Positions 46,100 through 57,034 of a stretch of 64,000 nt of DNA are shown here, piece after piece. Under the pieces are notes generated by a model. The model did not search any database. It saw only the letters and a list, made by a program, of their open reading frames with translations, and was not told the origin of the DNA. The translations under genes were made by a program, and so were the position numbers. Source of the DNA: Reticulitermes lucifugus (lineage: Eukaryota; Arthropoda; Insecta; Blattodea; Rhinotermitidae); contig JAKCWW010000061.1 in assembly GCA_026260175.1 (NCBI GenBank), positions 35,219 through 99,218 of the forward strand, given 5' to 3'. Numbering within the stretch: position 1 is the stretch's first letter; each line of letters starts with the position of its first letter.

Positions 46100-47810
46100 T
46101 AAAATACAAGGGTTAGATACATTAAAATATAAAAATAAATTATAAAAATAAGAAAACATAAAAATGTCACAACCAATGTAAGGATGTAATTACACACTCC
46201 GAAACGTACAGTGTTGATCCTTATTATAAAATCATGGAGACAACTATGGACTTGGTATGTAGCTGAATGGCGGGAAATTAGGAACCCACAGAGAATTCAG
46301 GTGCCGAAAAAGCTTTTGGTAAACTTCAAATTGGAAGATTAGCAATAGAACCAGAGGATAATATTAAGATGTTTGTTAGCGATGTGTATTGGTATGAGCA
46401 CTATTGAGCCTTTGGGAACTGCTGCCACACTGTTACTTACGGTCAGGGTGCATAGAATTCCATCGCCGTGAAATATTCAAAGTTGATAGCGAAATTTCAG
46501 TTGTTTCGTGTTGAGCCGGTGATTCGTATAGCGAAAATACTCGTAGTTCGTTCTTGCAATTAGGCGATACTGCCCGCCATATGAATGACATACAATGTGG
46601 GGTCATTATTATAATTGTATTAATGAAATAAAGGTTTGAGCTCGGAAAGGCCTTTGGAAATGTTGCTATAGTGCGGATGGAAGGCCCAAAGGACGTCGCT
46701 CAATATTAAAACGCTCTTTGCTTATCCGATACTTGAATGTTTTGGTGTGTCATTTGGGCCGTGTGTTTGTGTTTAGCGAACAGTCAAACCACTCCGAGCT
46801 GTTCTACGAATGGAGTAGGCCTTGGCTGAGACGCTAGCTGCAGAAACAGAATCCATTCCTGCATGTGACTCACGTGTCGGTCGTAAATGCAGACACGTGC
46901 ACTTGTGTTTATTTTTAGGCTGCACATATATTAAGCAACGTGTAACATACGTGCAGTGACGTGGTGTAGATTGGTCCCACTCTCCTGCGATATGTATCAA
47001 CCATATACGAGGCAGAATCAAATTCTATTTTTGTAAGTTAGGGGAAGAATGTATATGGGAACGCTCAGTGTGTAGGAAAGTGAAGTTCTGTATGCTGAAG
47101 CGTGAGTGGTTTTGGGGGCGGGGAAGAAGTTTTACGGTAAAAACGTTAGAGAAGCAATGATTGATGTGACCAGGGGCAAAAAACATTAACCACAGTGGCG
47201 GATTTCGCTTAATGTGATTTTAGCCTCGTATTCCTCAACGGTAATGGGTGAATGCAACGAATATAGGTAATTCACGTAAGAGTGTATTAAGCCTACACTT
47301 ATTAAATATAACATCAACACGACCCTTACCTACGTGACTCACCTCGTATAAATTTAACTCCGCACAGCACAGTCCTCTGTATTTTATGACACCCAGCGTG
47401 TCACAATCTTGTTCACAGATTTCCGCGCCTGGTCCGTGTCCTGATCCAGGTAAATCCAGTTCAAAATTTCATACATTAGTTCTCTTCTCTATTTAATATT
47501 ATCTTCCCATCTATGCCATGGTCTCCCAAACGGTATTTTATGCTTTTGGTTTTTCTTCTAAAATTTTGTATGTATCTCTTATCTCACCTATTCATACCAA
47601 ATTTTCTTCTTATCTTGTCAGATCTTATAATTGTCTTAATCAATATATGCCAAGCGTGAGACATCTCGTACCTTCATTTGTTCTGTCTGACTATATTTAT
47701 TATGCATCGGTTTCGAGGATAATATTCGTAGCTTTTATCTTCACCACTATAAATTGTAAAATAATGTTTAGGTTTTCCAAAAATTGACAGCGTTTAGTTC
47801 CGTAGGGTAG
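46100..47810. other. No recognisable feature
   Basis: AT-rich unique-looking sequence on both strands. Confidence 0.45.
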
Positions 47811-47816
47811 AACATT

Positions 47817-47893
47817 GAAGGTATTTGAGAGCATGATGCTGAGGAGATGTTTTGGAAATATCAGAGGAAATAAGGGACAGAAAGATGGATGAT
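47817..47893 (+). mobile_element. LINE fragment
   Basis: Reads LKVFESMMLRRCFGNIRG, the left part of the conserved C-terminal block (FENKVLRRIFG in related copies). It ends just before SINE A. Confidence 0.55.
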
Positions 47894-47916
47894 ATTGCAT
47901 AATAATTTTCATAATT

Positions 47917-48183
47917 GCCGATTCCAGTGGCCGCGCGGTTTAAGGCGTGGGTCTGCGGTCGCTCGCTTGCTGGGATTGCGGGTTCGATTTCCGCCGGTGG
48001 CATGGAAGTCTGTCTCTTGTGAGTGTTGTGTGTTGTCAGGTAGAGATCTCTGAGACGGGCCGATCACACGTCCAGAGGAGCCTTACCGAGCTTGGTGTGT
48101 CTAATTGAATATGATCTCGGAACATCAAAATTGAGAAGACCTAGGCCCACTAGGGCTGTGGAGCCATAAAAAATTAAAAAATT
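47917..48183 (+). mobile_element. SINE family A
   Basis: Head CCGATTCCAGTGGCCGCGCG and GCGGGTTCGATTTCCGCCGG, body GGCATGGAAGTCTGTCTC, GTGTTGTGTGTTGTCAGG, GTCCAGAGGAGCC, and 3' end GGGCTGTGGAGCCATAAAAA. Both pol III boxes are close to consensus. No clear duplication was resolved because the flank is A/T-rich. Confidence 0.9.
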
Positions 48184-48320
48184 GTCTCTTTGTTAAATAC
48201 GATTAATATGATGACTTGATGAGCGATCATGAGCTGCTGAAGAGGGACTTTGCTCGGGAGGTTGGTCAACATATTCTTGGCCAGTAACTGTTAACTTCAG
48301 AGAATGATAAACACCTTTCA

Positions 48321-48388
48321 CAACAGCAGCAGCAACAACAGCAACTACTACTGCTGCTACTACTAATACTACTAGTTCTACTACTGTA
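48321..48388. repeat. Imperfect CAR/ACT trinucleotide repeat
   Basis: CAGCAGCAGCAACAACAG followed by ACTACTACTGCTGCTACTAC units. In one minus-strand frame it makes short serine and cysteine runs; no gene context. Confidence 0.85.
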
Positions 48389-48686
48389 CTGTTGATGCTG
48401 ATGCATATGTGTGTAACGTTTTTCAACAAAACGTTTTGCGATCTCGGATCTCTGATGTGTGATCAGTAAAAAGTTAAGACAGTGTTTAGTAACGTGTAAT
48501 GTTCCGCTACGTAAACCGACAATATAATTTGAACTGAGCTGTCGTATTGTAAATTTCACAGTGCGCAGAACACCCCAGGCAATTGCGCCAAGCACCTTGT
48601 GCTCGTGCACACAGATATAATCATATACAGCATTTGATCCAACAAATTGTGCGATCAGTAATAAATAATCATTTTTCTCTTATGTT

Positions 48687-48729
48687 CCTGCTACATGTTT
48701 CGACCTCTACAAAGTTATCATCAGGAAGG
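48687..48729 (-). ncRNA. Hammerhead-ribozyme-like motif 6
   Basis: Minus strand: stem I CCUUC with GCAGG (four of five pairs), CUGAUGA, an extra U, stem II with one mismatch (AACUU against AGGUC), GAAAC, ACAUGU, A. Confidence 0.45.
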
Positions 48730-49117
48730 TATGAACAAAGGCGTACAAGTACAGCAAATTGTGTCACAGATGTGCTTGCGTAGAGTTAAAATAGAATATG
48801 GTTAATTACAATTGCTAAAATGTTTAAAATATAAATCAATTAACAAATATTTATTGCAGTTCTAAACAATATTTTATCTTCCATTATCAACAAACATCTA
48901 TCCAAATTTTTGTCGTCTTCATTCAAAAGGAATGTCCTTGTGTTCTCTGGTTGGTGTTTATGCCGTGGTGGATCATTGATTACTATGTCTGTGTCTGTGT
49001 TTGTGTTTGATGTACATTTTAAACATTTTTTGTAATTTTAATTAACAGTACTTTGTTTTAACTTTACACGCGCACATCTTTGACACAATTTGCTCCACGT
49101 GCATGCCTTTTTATATA

Positions 49118-49161
49118 CCTGCCTGATGATGACCTTGTAGAGGTCGAAACATGTAGGAGGA
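49118..49161 (+). ncRNA. Hammerhead-ribozyme-like motif 7
   Basis: Partner of motif 6. Stem I CCUGC with GGAGG (four of five), CUGAUGA at 49123-49129, an extra U, stem II GACCU/AGGUC perfect, GAAAC at 49146-49150, ACAUGU, A at 49155. Confidence 0.55.
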
Positions 49162-50047
49162 ACAGAAGTGACAAGTGATTATTTATTATTGATTGTGCAA
49201 TTTGTTGTAACAAATACTGTTTAATCTATTGCACGGAATATGGAATACGTTAGATGTAATCATATTTCGCGTACGAATAATAATTTTTCTATTTTTCTGT
49301 TATTCAGTAACCAAAGAGTCCACCGTTTTAACCGATATAAATACACGAATGTTCTGCATCTATTTTTGGTTTTATTTTTCAATGATTACCCTCTTTTGTC
49401 ATTTTAATAACTAATTTCCGCATTTTCCGTCATTTGCACGGGATTGCTATTTTAATCGGTTTATCGAGGTGTTTTCATAAAAGCTGTTACAAAAATGACA
49501 GTCAAACAATTGTTGACATTTTATTTCCACAAAAGGGTATGTATTCTTCTTTTCTCATGCGAATGTTATTAATTTAATCATTTTGACGGTGGTCATACAG
49601 ATACGTGTAAGCTAGTGGATTTCCTCGTCTCTAGCGTGAGTAGAGAAAGAGCTTATTTTATTTATTTATTTATATGTAGTTACTTTAACAATTTGTCACA
49701 AACTCGGGCTATGAGCGTATCGTTTAATGATGGGATGATGGTGTAGAATGAATTTGGAAGGATGTAAATGAAGCAGTCGTAACCTATTTTTAGGCGTTGT
49801 CTCAACATTTGATAGGGACTGTGGAAAACTAAACAAAATTTGAAGATAGTCGGTGTCCTGGCTAGTTTCCTTCCGAACACATGTCCGAATCTTTACCACA
49901 TGATCCATCATGCTCAGTGAGAGAGTGTTGCTGTTATAATTATAATAATTATTATTAATGTTCACGCAGAATGTAGCATTTTCATTGAAATTCTATGCAT
50001 ATAATGGCGAAAAGTCTAAGTTATTCAGAATTAATACACACAGTGTG

Positions 50048-50319
50048 GCCGTGCCATGGCTCAGGCGGTTAGTCGCCGGTGTCTCACCACGGAGGCCAGG
50101 GTTCGATCCCAGGTCAAGTCCATGTAAGATTTGTGGTGGACAAAGTGGCACTGGGACAGGTNNNNNNNNNNNNNNNNNNNNNNNNNNNNNNNNNNNNNNN
50201 NNNNNNNNNNNNNNNNNNNNNNGTAAAAAAAACTGCTCATCCATCTATCATCATCATTGGGGTTGCACAAAAAGCCTTAAGGCTGGGGTGCGGGGGCCCT
50301 TCATCACAAAAAGAAATAA
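50048..50319 (+). mobile_element. SINE family B with perfect target-site duplication
   Basis: Head GCCATGGCTCAGGCGGTTAG (A-box) and AGGGTTCGATCCCAGG (B-box), body AGATTTGTGGTGGACAAAG and GTGGCACTGGGACAGG, a gap, then CATCATCATTGGGG and a 3' end CATCACAAAAAGAAATAA. ACACAGTGTG flanks both sides exactly (50038-50047, 50320-50329). The best-preserved family B copy here. Confidence 0.9.
50162..50222. other. Assembly gap, 61 N
   Basis: Gap inside the SINE B body, right after GGGACAGGT. In the copy at 2783-2957 this point is followed by a T-rich stretch. Confidence 1.
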
Positions 50320-50334
50320 ACACAGTGTGAGTTT

Positions 50335-51910
50335 TAATTGGAAATAAATTCTATAAGCACTACGTGAAGTTGCTTGTCAAGACTAAAAAGTATAAGGTCC
50401 GAATTTAGTTGAATACTTGTAAGGTACTGGTTTAGGCATGAGCTTGAGCCTCATGAACCTCATGGCTCGTGATAAAGTGCTTCTTTATTAGTGGAGATAG
50501 GTAACATGATCGGCACTCCATGCACCAGCATGCGCCTTGGCGTACCTCTCAAACTTCGACTGAGCGTCGCGAGCAGAGTGGCAGAGTGGCACTATACGGG
50601 CGCGGAGTAGACGCATCTCTCATCATACTGATAGCAAACGTACAGGATAGAGCGGCTGATTCTCTACACAGACTTTAGAGTGATACTGTGCTCTTACTTT
50701 ATGGAGATCGCTGATGTTGGACTGCCCACGTAGGTTGGCCACGTCTACCCCCACGTACATAACCTGTCAGAAGGTGTGTGGGTCAGTTTGCTGATAACTG
50801 TGCACGATAGAGTTTTGCTATTCAGAGTTTAGTGTGATGGTACTTGTGAGCACAAAAACCAGGTTATTATATGGCTATTATATTAATATTATATGGTTAT
50901 TATATTAAAGGAAAGTCGTTGCTTTCACCAGGTATGCATTCTGATGTACAAGTCGAGCTTTGTAGTGTGGTTCGGCTACCGACCGATTACCATACCAACT
51001 ATATGTTGCGGGGTTTTTGTATAGAAATTGACTTGCAAATGTGAATGAACCGTGATATAGAGATCTGTTGCTGTCACTGAGCTCTGAAACATTATAGCTT
51101 TGTCACAGGTTCTCGCCTCTGATCTCTCCTGAGCCACTTAAGTCGGGCGCAGATATACAATCTGTTCTCCTAGATTCGGTTTGATATCATCTCGTCTACG
51201 CCTGTATGTTACTAAGGTTGTCTTTCTAGAGTTCTTGCAGAGAGGGTTGATGTAATGGCAGCGGTCTGGAACTGCATTCTAGAAGCTCCTAGCCCCAGTG
51301 CTGGTTGGGCTACTGCATTTCATCAACGAGAGTGCTTTTTGTTGCCCTTTGTCCTTCCAGGGAAATATGGGGATATAAGATTCAAATGCGCCACAACTGT
51401 TTCCTTCCCAGTTACTATCTTCTTACAACTCTTCTTGCCTTCCATTTCATTTATCGTCATTTGACATCTATAGTTGAGACGTCGTTGAATAACTATTAGT
51501 GCTTTGTTTAAAACAAGAAACACACAGCCGTACACTACCTTCCTTAATGGAACGTCTGTTCAGTTTCGAAATTATGATAAATGCCTCAGCAATTTGTCTT
51601 CTGCTATCTTATAGCAGAAGAACTTTGTGCTAAATCTACAGTAGTATAACCTGGCAGCTAGTCCGGACACTTTTGAAGTCCGCACGTTAAATAAATTGGC
51701 TTTCAGGCGCGGTTTGAATTTGAAACACGAATACATATTTTTCCATTTCCACAAGCGCTCAGACAGAAACGAATGTTGTTTTTATGGCTGTGTAACACTG
51801 CGTTTGTTTTAATGCTCCCTACTGACGCAGAGGTCATACGTTATTTTGGTTTTCATATCTGTATAATTTGGCGTTTTGTAGCTCACCATTACTGATTAAA
51901 GTCGTTACCG
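50335..51910. other. No recognisable gene
   Basis: More GC-rich in 50500-50620 than its surroundings. Short overlapping frames at 51255-51535 lack any domain. Nothing recognised. Confidence 0.4.
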
Positions 51911-51914
51911 AGAT

Positions 51915-52105
51915 TGGGATGTGTGCAGTTCAGGCGGTGCACGAATTCCGGACGCCAGGTCGCTGTGGGGACTAAATTTTGTATGGTGGCGCCTGATGTT
52001 TGTGGGTTCTCAGCATTGAACTTGCTTAAGGCCACCTTTCAGACGCCTACAATTTTGGGGCGGCTGCTACATTTTTGGAAAATCTGTGCATCTGTGGTGT
52101 AATAA
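51915..52105 (+). mobile_element. Dispersed repeat R1, copy 3
   Basis: GTGCACGAATTCCGGACGCC, GGGGACTAAATTTTGTATGG, CGCCTGATGTTTGTGGG and TTTGGAAAATCTGTG match copies 1 and 2 in order. It extends furthest on the right, with GGCGGCTGCTACATTTTTGG shared only with copy 1. Confidence 0.65.
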
Positions 52106-52109
52106 AATT

Positions 52110-53420
52110 TTTTTATTTTTCATTATGTGGTATTCAGTTCGAAATTATTTAGAATGATTAGTCGCTGATATATTAAAGCGGAACGCTATTCTTTAGCCTA
52201 TTCACTGACATAGATGACATTTGTCCCAGAGGAGAGCGTCTGCCATTTTCAATAGCAGGTATTGACGTCACAGCCAGTCCTAAACATAGAAGACACATAA
52301 TTCAGTCTCAATAAAACCTTCATGGGTCGTGGTATACTCTCTGGCGAAGGAATCGAAATATTTAGGAAGTTTGGAAGTTTATTTGACACAAGTGCTACAA
52401 TGACAGGGCCTGTGCTAAAAGTAACTAGACAAGCTGCTGGCTACACGGGTTTAATTTAGACGTCTGTCAACACAGTGCATATAGAGGTATTCAAATAGTG
52501 TTTAATTAAATAATCGATCTCTTTCTCAAGTTACCAGCTAAAACAACGGAGTCAATGAGATTCAAAGCAATGAAGGTGCTTTTGTTCCAAACACAAAAAC
52601 ATATTTCCCGACTGATTCAGTATGGCACCTTTAATTGCTATGAGAAGTTTGAGTATTGTACACCTAACATTGCCTGTGAATTGAGAGACAGGTACAGCAT
52701 TAGGATGCATGTTGAGTTTAAAAACGTGTATTTATCTTCTTTCAAATTAAATTCAGTTCCAAACAAAGAATAATATTGTAATTACTGACGACTGTGGTGG
52801 AGATATGTTCCGTGATTAATGTTCTTATATCACCATAGTGTAAGTTTATTTTAACAAACGTAACTTAAGTGAAGTTTAATGTTTTAATGAGTGGTCATTT
52901 CACAGAGCTACGTATGAAATAATTTGCACTGTTCTGTTACATTTTTTCGTCTAATATTTTGAAGCGATATTAACGACGGTGCTTGTAAAGGTCCTTATTT
53001 TATCTGGCAACTATAATTAGTCACTCCGCCGCTCGTGTGGGCGGCCGGTGAATGGGCTACGTGAATACGATACACGCACGAGTCTGCAAGAAGTGACAAC
53101 ATATATTTTTCAGCTAAAATAAACCTATAGTAAAAATATACAGAATTAAAATGCCTAACATGCATTAATATTTTGAGATATTTTATGTTTAAATTGGACA
53201 CTGCTTTGTTTTATACAAACGCCATGCAAAAGCAATATTCATATGTACTGTGTTTAGCAGTAATAAGTGCATGTGCTAGACACAGTGTAGTATGTCCAAG
53301 GCTGCATAGAGATCTGTCAACGTGGACGTGAGCATAATTGATGTTTTTGTTTGGTGTTCATGTACTTTTGTTATTGTAACATATGATATTAAAACATTAA
53401 TAATTTGCATTAACTAATTT
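52110..53420. other. No recognisable feature
   Basis: AT-rich unique-looking DNA. Confidence 0.45.
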
Positions 53421-53427
53421 AATAACT

Positions 53428-53545
53428 TCATGGAATGGAGTGCTTCTTGAGAAGCTACAGTCAAGAAATTGCTCGCCTGTCGCAGTTTGTTGCCGTGTTC
53501 ACGAACGTCCGCTCCTGTATCCTGTCCTAAGGCATTTGAATGCAC
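53428..53545 (-). mobile_element. LINE 3' fragment
   Basis: Minus strand: GGACAGGATACAGGAGCGG, TTCGTGAACACGGCAACAAA, GAGCAATTTCTTGACTG and CTTCTCAAGAAGCACTCC follow the AQDRDRW-to-tail order of the LINE at 16141. Confidence 0.6.
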
Positions 53546-53870
53546 CTACATTTTAAAATAATTAACACAGTACTCTCACTGGCATTTTTACCTGAAACAA
53601 AATGACCAAGCATTCACTCAAGGTTAAGGTAATGAATTCTCGTTTTGCTCTGTTCTGTTCGGTTGATTGTAGGATGCAGTTAACGATACAGAAGTAATTA
53701 GAAATTCGGACTGTCTTTCGATATTCTTAACTCTTTCTAAGCCATAAGCGTTTCGACCCCTATAATTTAGATGTTTTTAAGTTTGATTGCTTAGGCCTAA
53801 CCTTATGCTTAATACTAAACTAGATTTTAAAGAAACAGGGTAACTGTGTACTAGACTCATTTGACTCCAA

Positions 53871-53990
53871 ACAGGGACACTTAATGAGCTTATACGAATG
53901 TGGTAATAAACCTTCCCACTCTATACAATTTCGAGAATTTTCTGTTTGTCTGTGCAAGTATTGACTCCTCAAGAAGGACTTGCTTCATGG
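53871..53990 (+). mobile_element. LINE 3' fragment
   Basis: ACAGGGACACTTAATGAGC (NRDT), AATGTGGTAATAAACCTTCC (NVVINL) and CTCCTCAAGAAGGACTTGC (SSRRT) in LINE order. About 330 bp from the oppositely oriented fragment. Confidence 0.6.
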
Positions 53991-54307
53991 AATTATTAAT
54001 TAATTTGTTTCCTGATTTCTTATCTCCTATTTTACGTAGCTTTATCCGAATCTTAATCTATTACATGTTCTGATTTTTTATAAGGCCATAAACTGTAGGA
54101 AGAGGTTGTGCGAATATGTGACCTGAATAGGGATCCCATGTTTTAAAAACAAAAACCCGGAACACAAGTTTAGGTGGCGACGTGTGGGGGTGTGTTGAAG
54201 ACCCAATTTTTGACTCGTCAGGCAATGAAAATGCAGAGTAATATACCTATTAATATTACTACAAGGAAATACCTCAGATAATAAATTATGACATACAGAT
54301 ATAAAAA

Positions 54308-54338
54308 TGATGATGATAATAATAATAATAATAATAAT
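54308..54338. repeat. (ATG)n(ATA)n microsatellite
   Basis: Three TGA-phase units followed by eight AAT units. Confidence 0.9.
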
Positions 54339-54748
54339 CAAATCCAAGCAATCAGGTCGCTTACTGATTTTATTTACCTGTTAGTTCATCAAACTTCGCA
54401 GTCTGTGTCTGGTCTGTATGATCACTAATCTACACATTTTCCACTTCCTTTCTTGTTCCTTCCTGTTAGTGTCTGGTTGGTGGCTGTCTTAATCTCATGG
54501 ATGTTTCCTCCAACTGTGTGAAAGTCAAAAGTTTCGTACGCATTGTCAGAAATGTTGCATTTTATGTCACTTGAAAAAAAACCTGGGACATCTGGCGTCC
54601 GGAACCGAATTTTGCGGGACATCAGGACAGCGCTCTTTAAAACCCATAAAACCGGGACTGTCTCACGAAAACCAGAACAAATGTAATTCCTAGACCCGAG
54701 GGTCCAATGTGATAGTTGGTAGTATTTGCTTCGGGCACAGAATTTAAC

Positions 54749-55420
54749 AAAAGTATATTTTACTCTTATCAGTAGTACAGTCACAACCAACACACACACT
54801 TGCAACACGTGATCAGGCTACCGGTTTCAGCTCAAAGAGCCATCATCAGGCCTATGACAGAAAACTATGAAAATCAAACTCTGTACATTTTGATAAGAGG
54901 AAAAACTCCGCGTTTTTTACAATTACGTATACAAATGTATATCAATATATAAAATTTCTGCCTAAGAGACGTACATGTTAAAATGTAAATATAAAATATA
55001 AAAAATATATAAGTATAAAAATGTGAATATAAAAAATGGAGTCAGTCCGTAAGATGTGGATGTATGTGCGGCAGTACTAATGTAAAAAACCAGTGTCAAT
55101 CCTGTACGTTACATATGGATCTTCGTGCGGTCGAATAGATTGGTCCTTCAGATAGATAACTTGTGTACACTTTTCTTGCACTCCTGGTATTTTATGCAGT
55201 ATCCACGCATGTACGGAATTCTCTTAGGCAGCACTTTTGTATATTGATATACATTTTATGTACGTAGTTATAAAAAAGGGGGAGTTTTTCCTCTTATCAA
55301 AATGTACAGAATTTGATTTTCACGGTTTTCCGTCGTAGGCCTGATGATGGATCACATGTTGCAAGTGTGTGTGTGTTGGTTTTGACTGCACTACTGAAAA
55401 GAGTGAAATATAATTTTGCA
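54749..55420. mobile_element. Large Penelope-like inverted terminal-repeat unit
   Basis: Arms of about 185-200 bp (left 54749-54949, right 55240-55420) inverted around about 290 bp of AT-rich sequence. Shared blocks include CAACCAACACACACACTTGC, CATCATCAGGCCTA, TGTACATTTTGATAAGAGG and TGTATATCAATAT. The left arm holds a complete hammerhead-like hairpin; in the right arm about 26 bp spanning stem II to the cleavage site is missing. Confidence 0.65.
54815..54853 (-). ncRNA. Hammerhead-ribozyme-like motif 8, best example
   Basis: Minus strand: stem I AGGC (54850-54853) with GCCU (54815-54818), four perfect pairs plus a possible G-U. CUGAUGA at 54843-54849, one extra U, stem II GGCUC/GAGCU with a UUU loop, GAAAC, self-complementary ACCGGU stem III and A at 54819 as the predicted cleavage base. 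A three-base-pair stem III of this kind is typical of the minimal hammerheads of Penelope-like elements, which may act as dimers. The bulged U is the only departure from the core. Confidence 0.6.
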
Positions 55421-55429
55421 TGTACATAC

Positions 55430-56275
55430 CAACGGGGATGTCTAATATTAAAACAGAATTTTCCACTGCAAGAATTTGTTTAAATGATGAGAATTGCATA
55501 AAGAAAAATAAATTTTCATTCCTCTGCCCTTTAAATAGCAGTGGTTGTTACAAGTACCACGTGCTTTAACATCAAAATAACTCGGCATTTTTGTCACAGC
55601 CTATATTTACATTTTGTATGATGCTTCGAAACAACCATGATTGCCTTAAATCGACTGGGTTTTATGATAGAGACTGAGTGTTTACTGTGAGGTAGGAAAG
55701 CAATTTTTAATACTTATTAGATGAAATTCTTGTCTGAAGGAAATAAATGTAATCTGTTATCACAAGTGGAAGATACTCTATGAATTCAATTGATAAATTT
55801 GCACCGATAATCTTTCAGAAATTTGCTGTTATACATTACAGGACTTGACAGATATTTTAATGTCACGATTTCACTGAATATGCAACCTCCTTGTTGATTC
55901 ATTACTATTTTATCTAATTGTGAATCTCTTCTTATTTGGTCCTCTTAAATTGACACTGAATGTCTAAAACACTGAACACATGAATTTTATGTTTAGAATA
56001 GTTAGTTTTGGCCTTATAGCCTTTTGTTTTTAAACTATTAATTGGTGAACAAAGATAAATGGTTTCTTTTTCGTTTCTTGCAGTAGTTTTGGTCCACCGG
56101 AATTGTATTCGTATGATGGTCTAAAGAGCGGATTTCATTGCAGTTTATTTATGCCATGAGATGGTGCTATTTAAGGAAATCAAATTCTAATTTGGTTACA
56201 GTGAAAATGAATGACACACTGACACAAAATTTAGTAAGTTTGCTCGTCGAAATTCTTTCAGGTGCATAATTTAGG
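55430..56275. other. No recognisable feature
   Basis: AT-rich unique-looking DNA. Confidence 0.45.
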
Positions 56276-56282
56276 CCTCAGT

Positions 56283-56335
56283 AGGTGGTTGCCAACATTT
56301 CGGGGGAACTGCCCCCACCCTTAGGGTTGAGGATT
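56283..56335 (-). repeat. GAAATGTTGG-class hairpin, solitary
   Basis: Minus strand: CCTAAGGGT, a strong stem GGGGG/CCCCC, GAAAT, then GTTGGCAACC. It resembles the right arm at 32427-32475 in its GAAACGTTGG part. Confidence 0.5.
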
Positions 56336-56712
56336 ACGTTTAAACACTGTATATATGTGACTTTTACAGTGCACTAATTAATTCTAAAATGATTATAGGC
56401 CTTGCACATGAAGTGTTTGATAGGAACGCAGAGCTTTGTGGAGAGAGAAGATGGTCCACAACCTTTGAAGATACTTTCTTTTTTATTTCTATGTGCCTGT
56501 AGGGAAGAAAACTTAGTGAAGTGAAAAAGTGCTGACATTCTTCCATAAGAATAAGAATGAGACGGAAGGGGCGGAAAGATATTTCCAACATTTCGTCTTT
56601 GAACCTCGCATGCAATGTTGCATGCTAATAGCTCGGATGCTATCAGGCTTTCCATAGTAGGACGCAGGTATTTACTATATAAACATTTCCTGAATGCACT
56701 ACGATAGAAAAA

Positions 56713-56811
56713 CAAAATGAACTGTAATATTTGTACAACAGTATACAAAATGAACTGTAATGTACGTACAACAGTATACAAAATGAACTGTAATGTACGT
56801 ACAACAGTATA
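56713..56811. repeat. 33-bp tandem repeat, three copies
   Basis: CAAAATGAACTGTAAT starts at 56713, 56746 and 56779. Copies 2 and 3 are almost identical and copy 1 differs at a few sites. The length is a multiple of three, so minus-strand frames show an 11-residue repeat (LLYVHYSSFCI), but no gene is recognised. Confidence 0.9.
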
Positions 56812-57034
56812 AATTCACATACTGGATGTAGCTCAGTCTGTGTCAAACCTGAAGCTCCTCTGAAAGATACTTTACGGGAATTTCATCGCTGTACGCTTAA
56901 CCCGCATATATTAATCTGGTTTGATAGGCCGCTTCTAATTTGAAGTAGTTTATTTTCATACCGTGAACTAGTTTCAATTGAAAGAAATATTATACATCGT
57001 AGTACATTGACTTGATATGATGATATAAATTTAT

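Larger units (their letters stand above)
48632..49212. mobile_element. Penelope-like inverted terminal-repeat unit
   Basis: Left arm about 48632-48785 and right arm about 49075-49212 are inverted and alike, with ACAAATTGTG at the outer ends and an outward-facing hammerhead-like hairpin in each. The centre of about 290 bp is AT-rich and non-coding. A clear flanking duplication was not found. Confidence 0.55.

Noticed and set aside
42628-49956. Shared AT palindrome TTATAATTATAATAATTATT at 42.6 and 49.9 kb
   Set aside because: Low-complexity AT sequence; flanks do not match, so common origin is not supported.
50048-50130. Canonical tRNA gene
   Set aside because: A and B boxes are good, but the arms do not close into a full cloverleaf, and the sequence continues into a SINE body with target-site duplication.
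7467-55380. CRISPR-like array from recurring hairpins
   Set aside because: The hairpins are kilobases apart, inverted and differ in sequence; there is no repeat-spacer periodicity and the DNA is eukaryotic.
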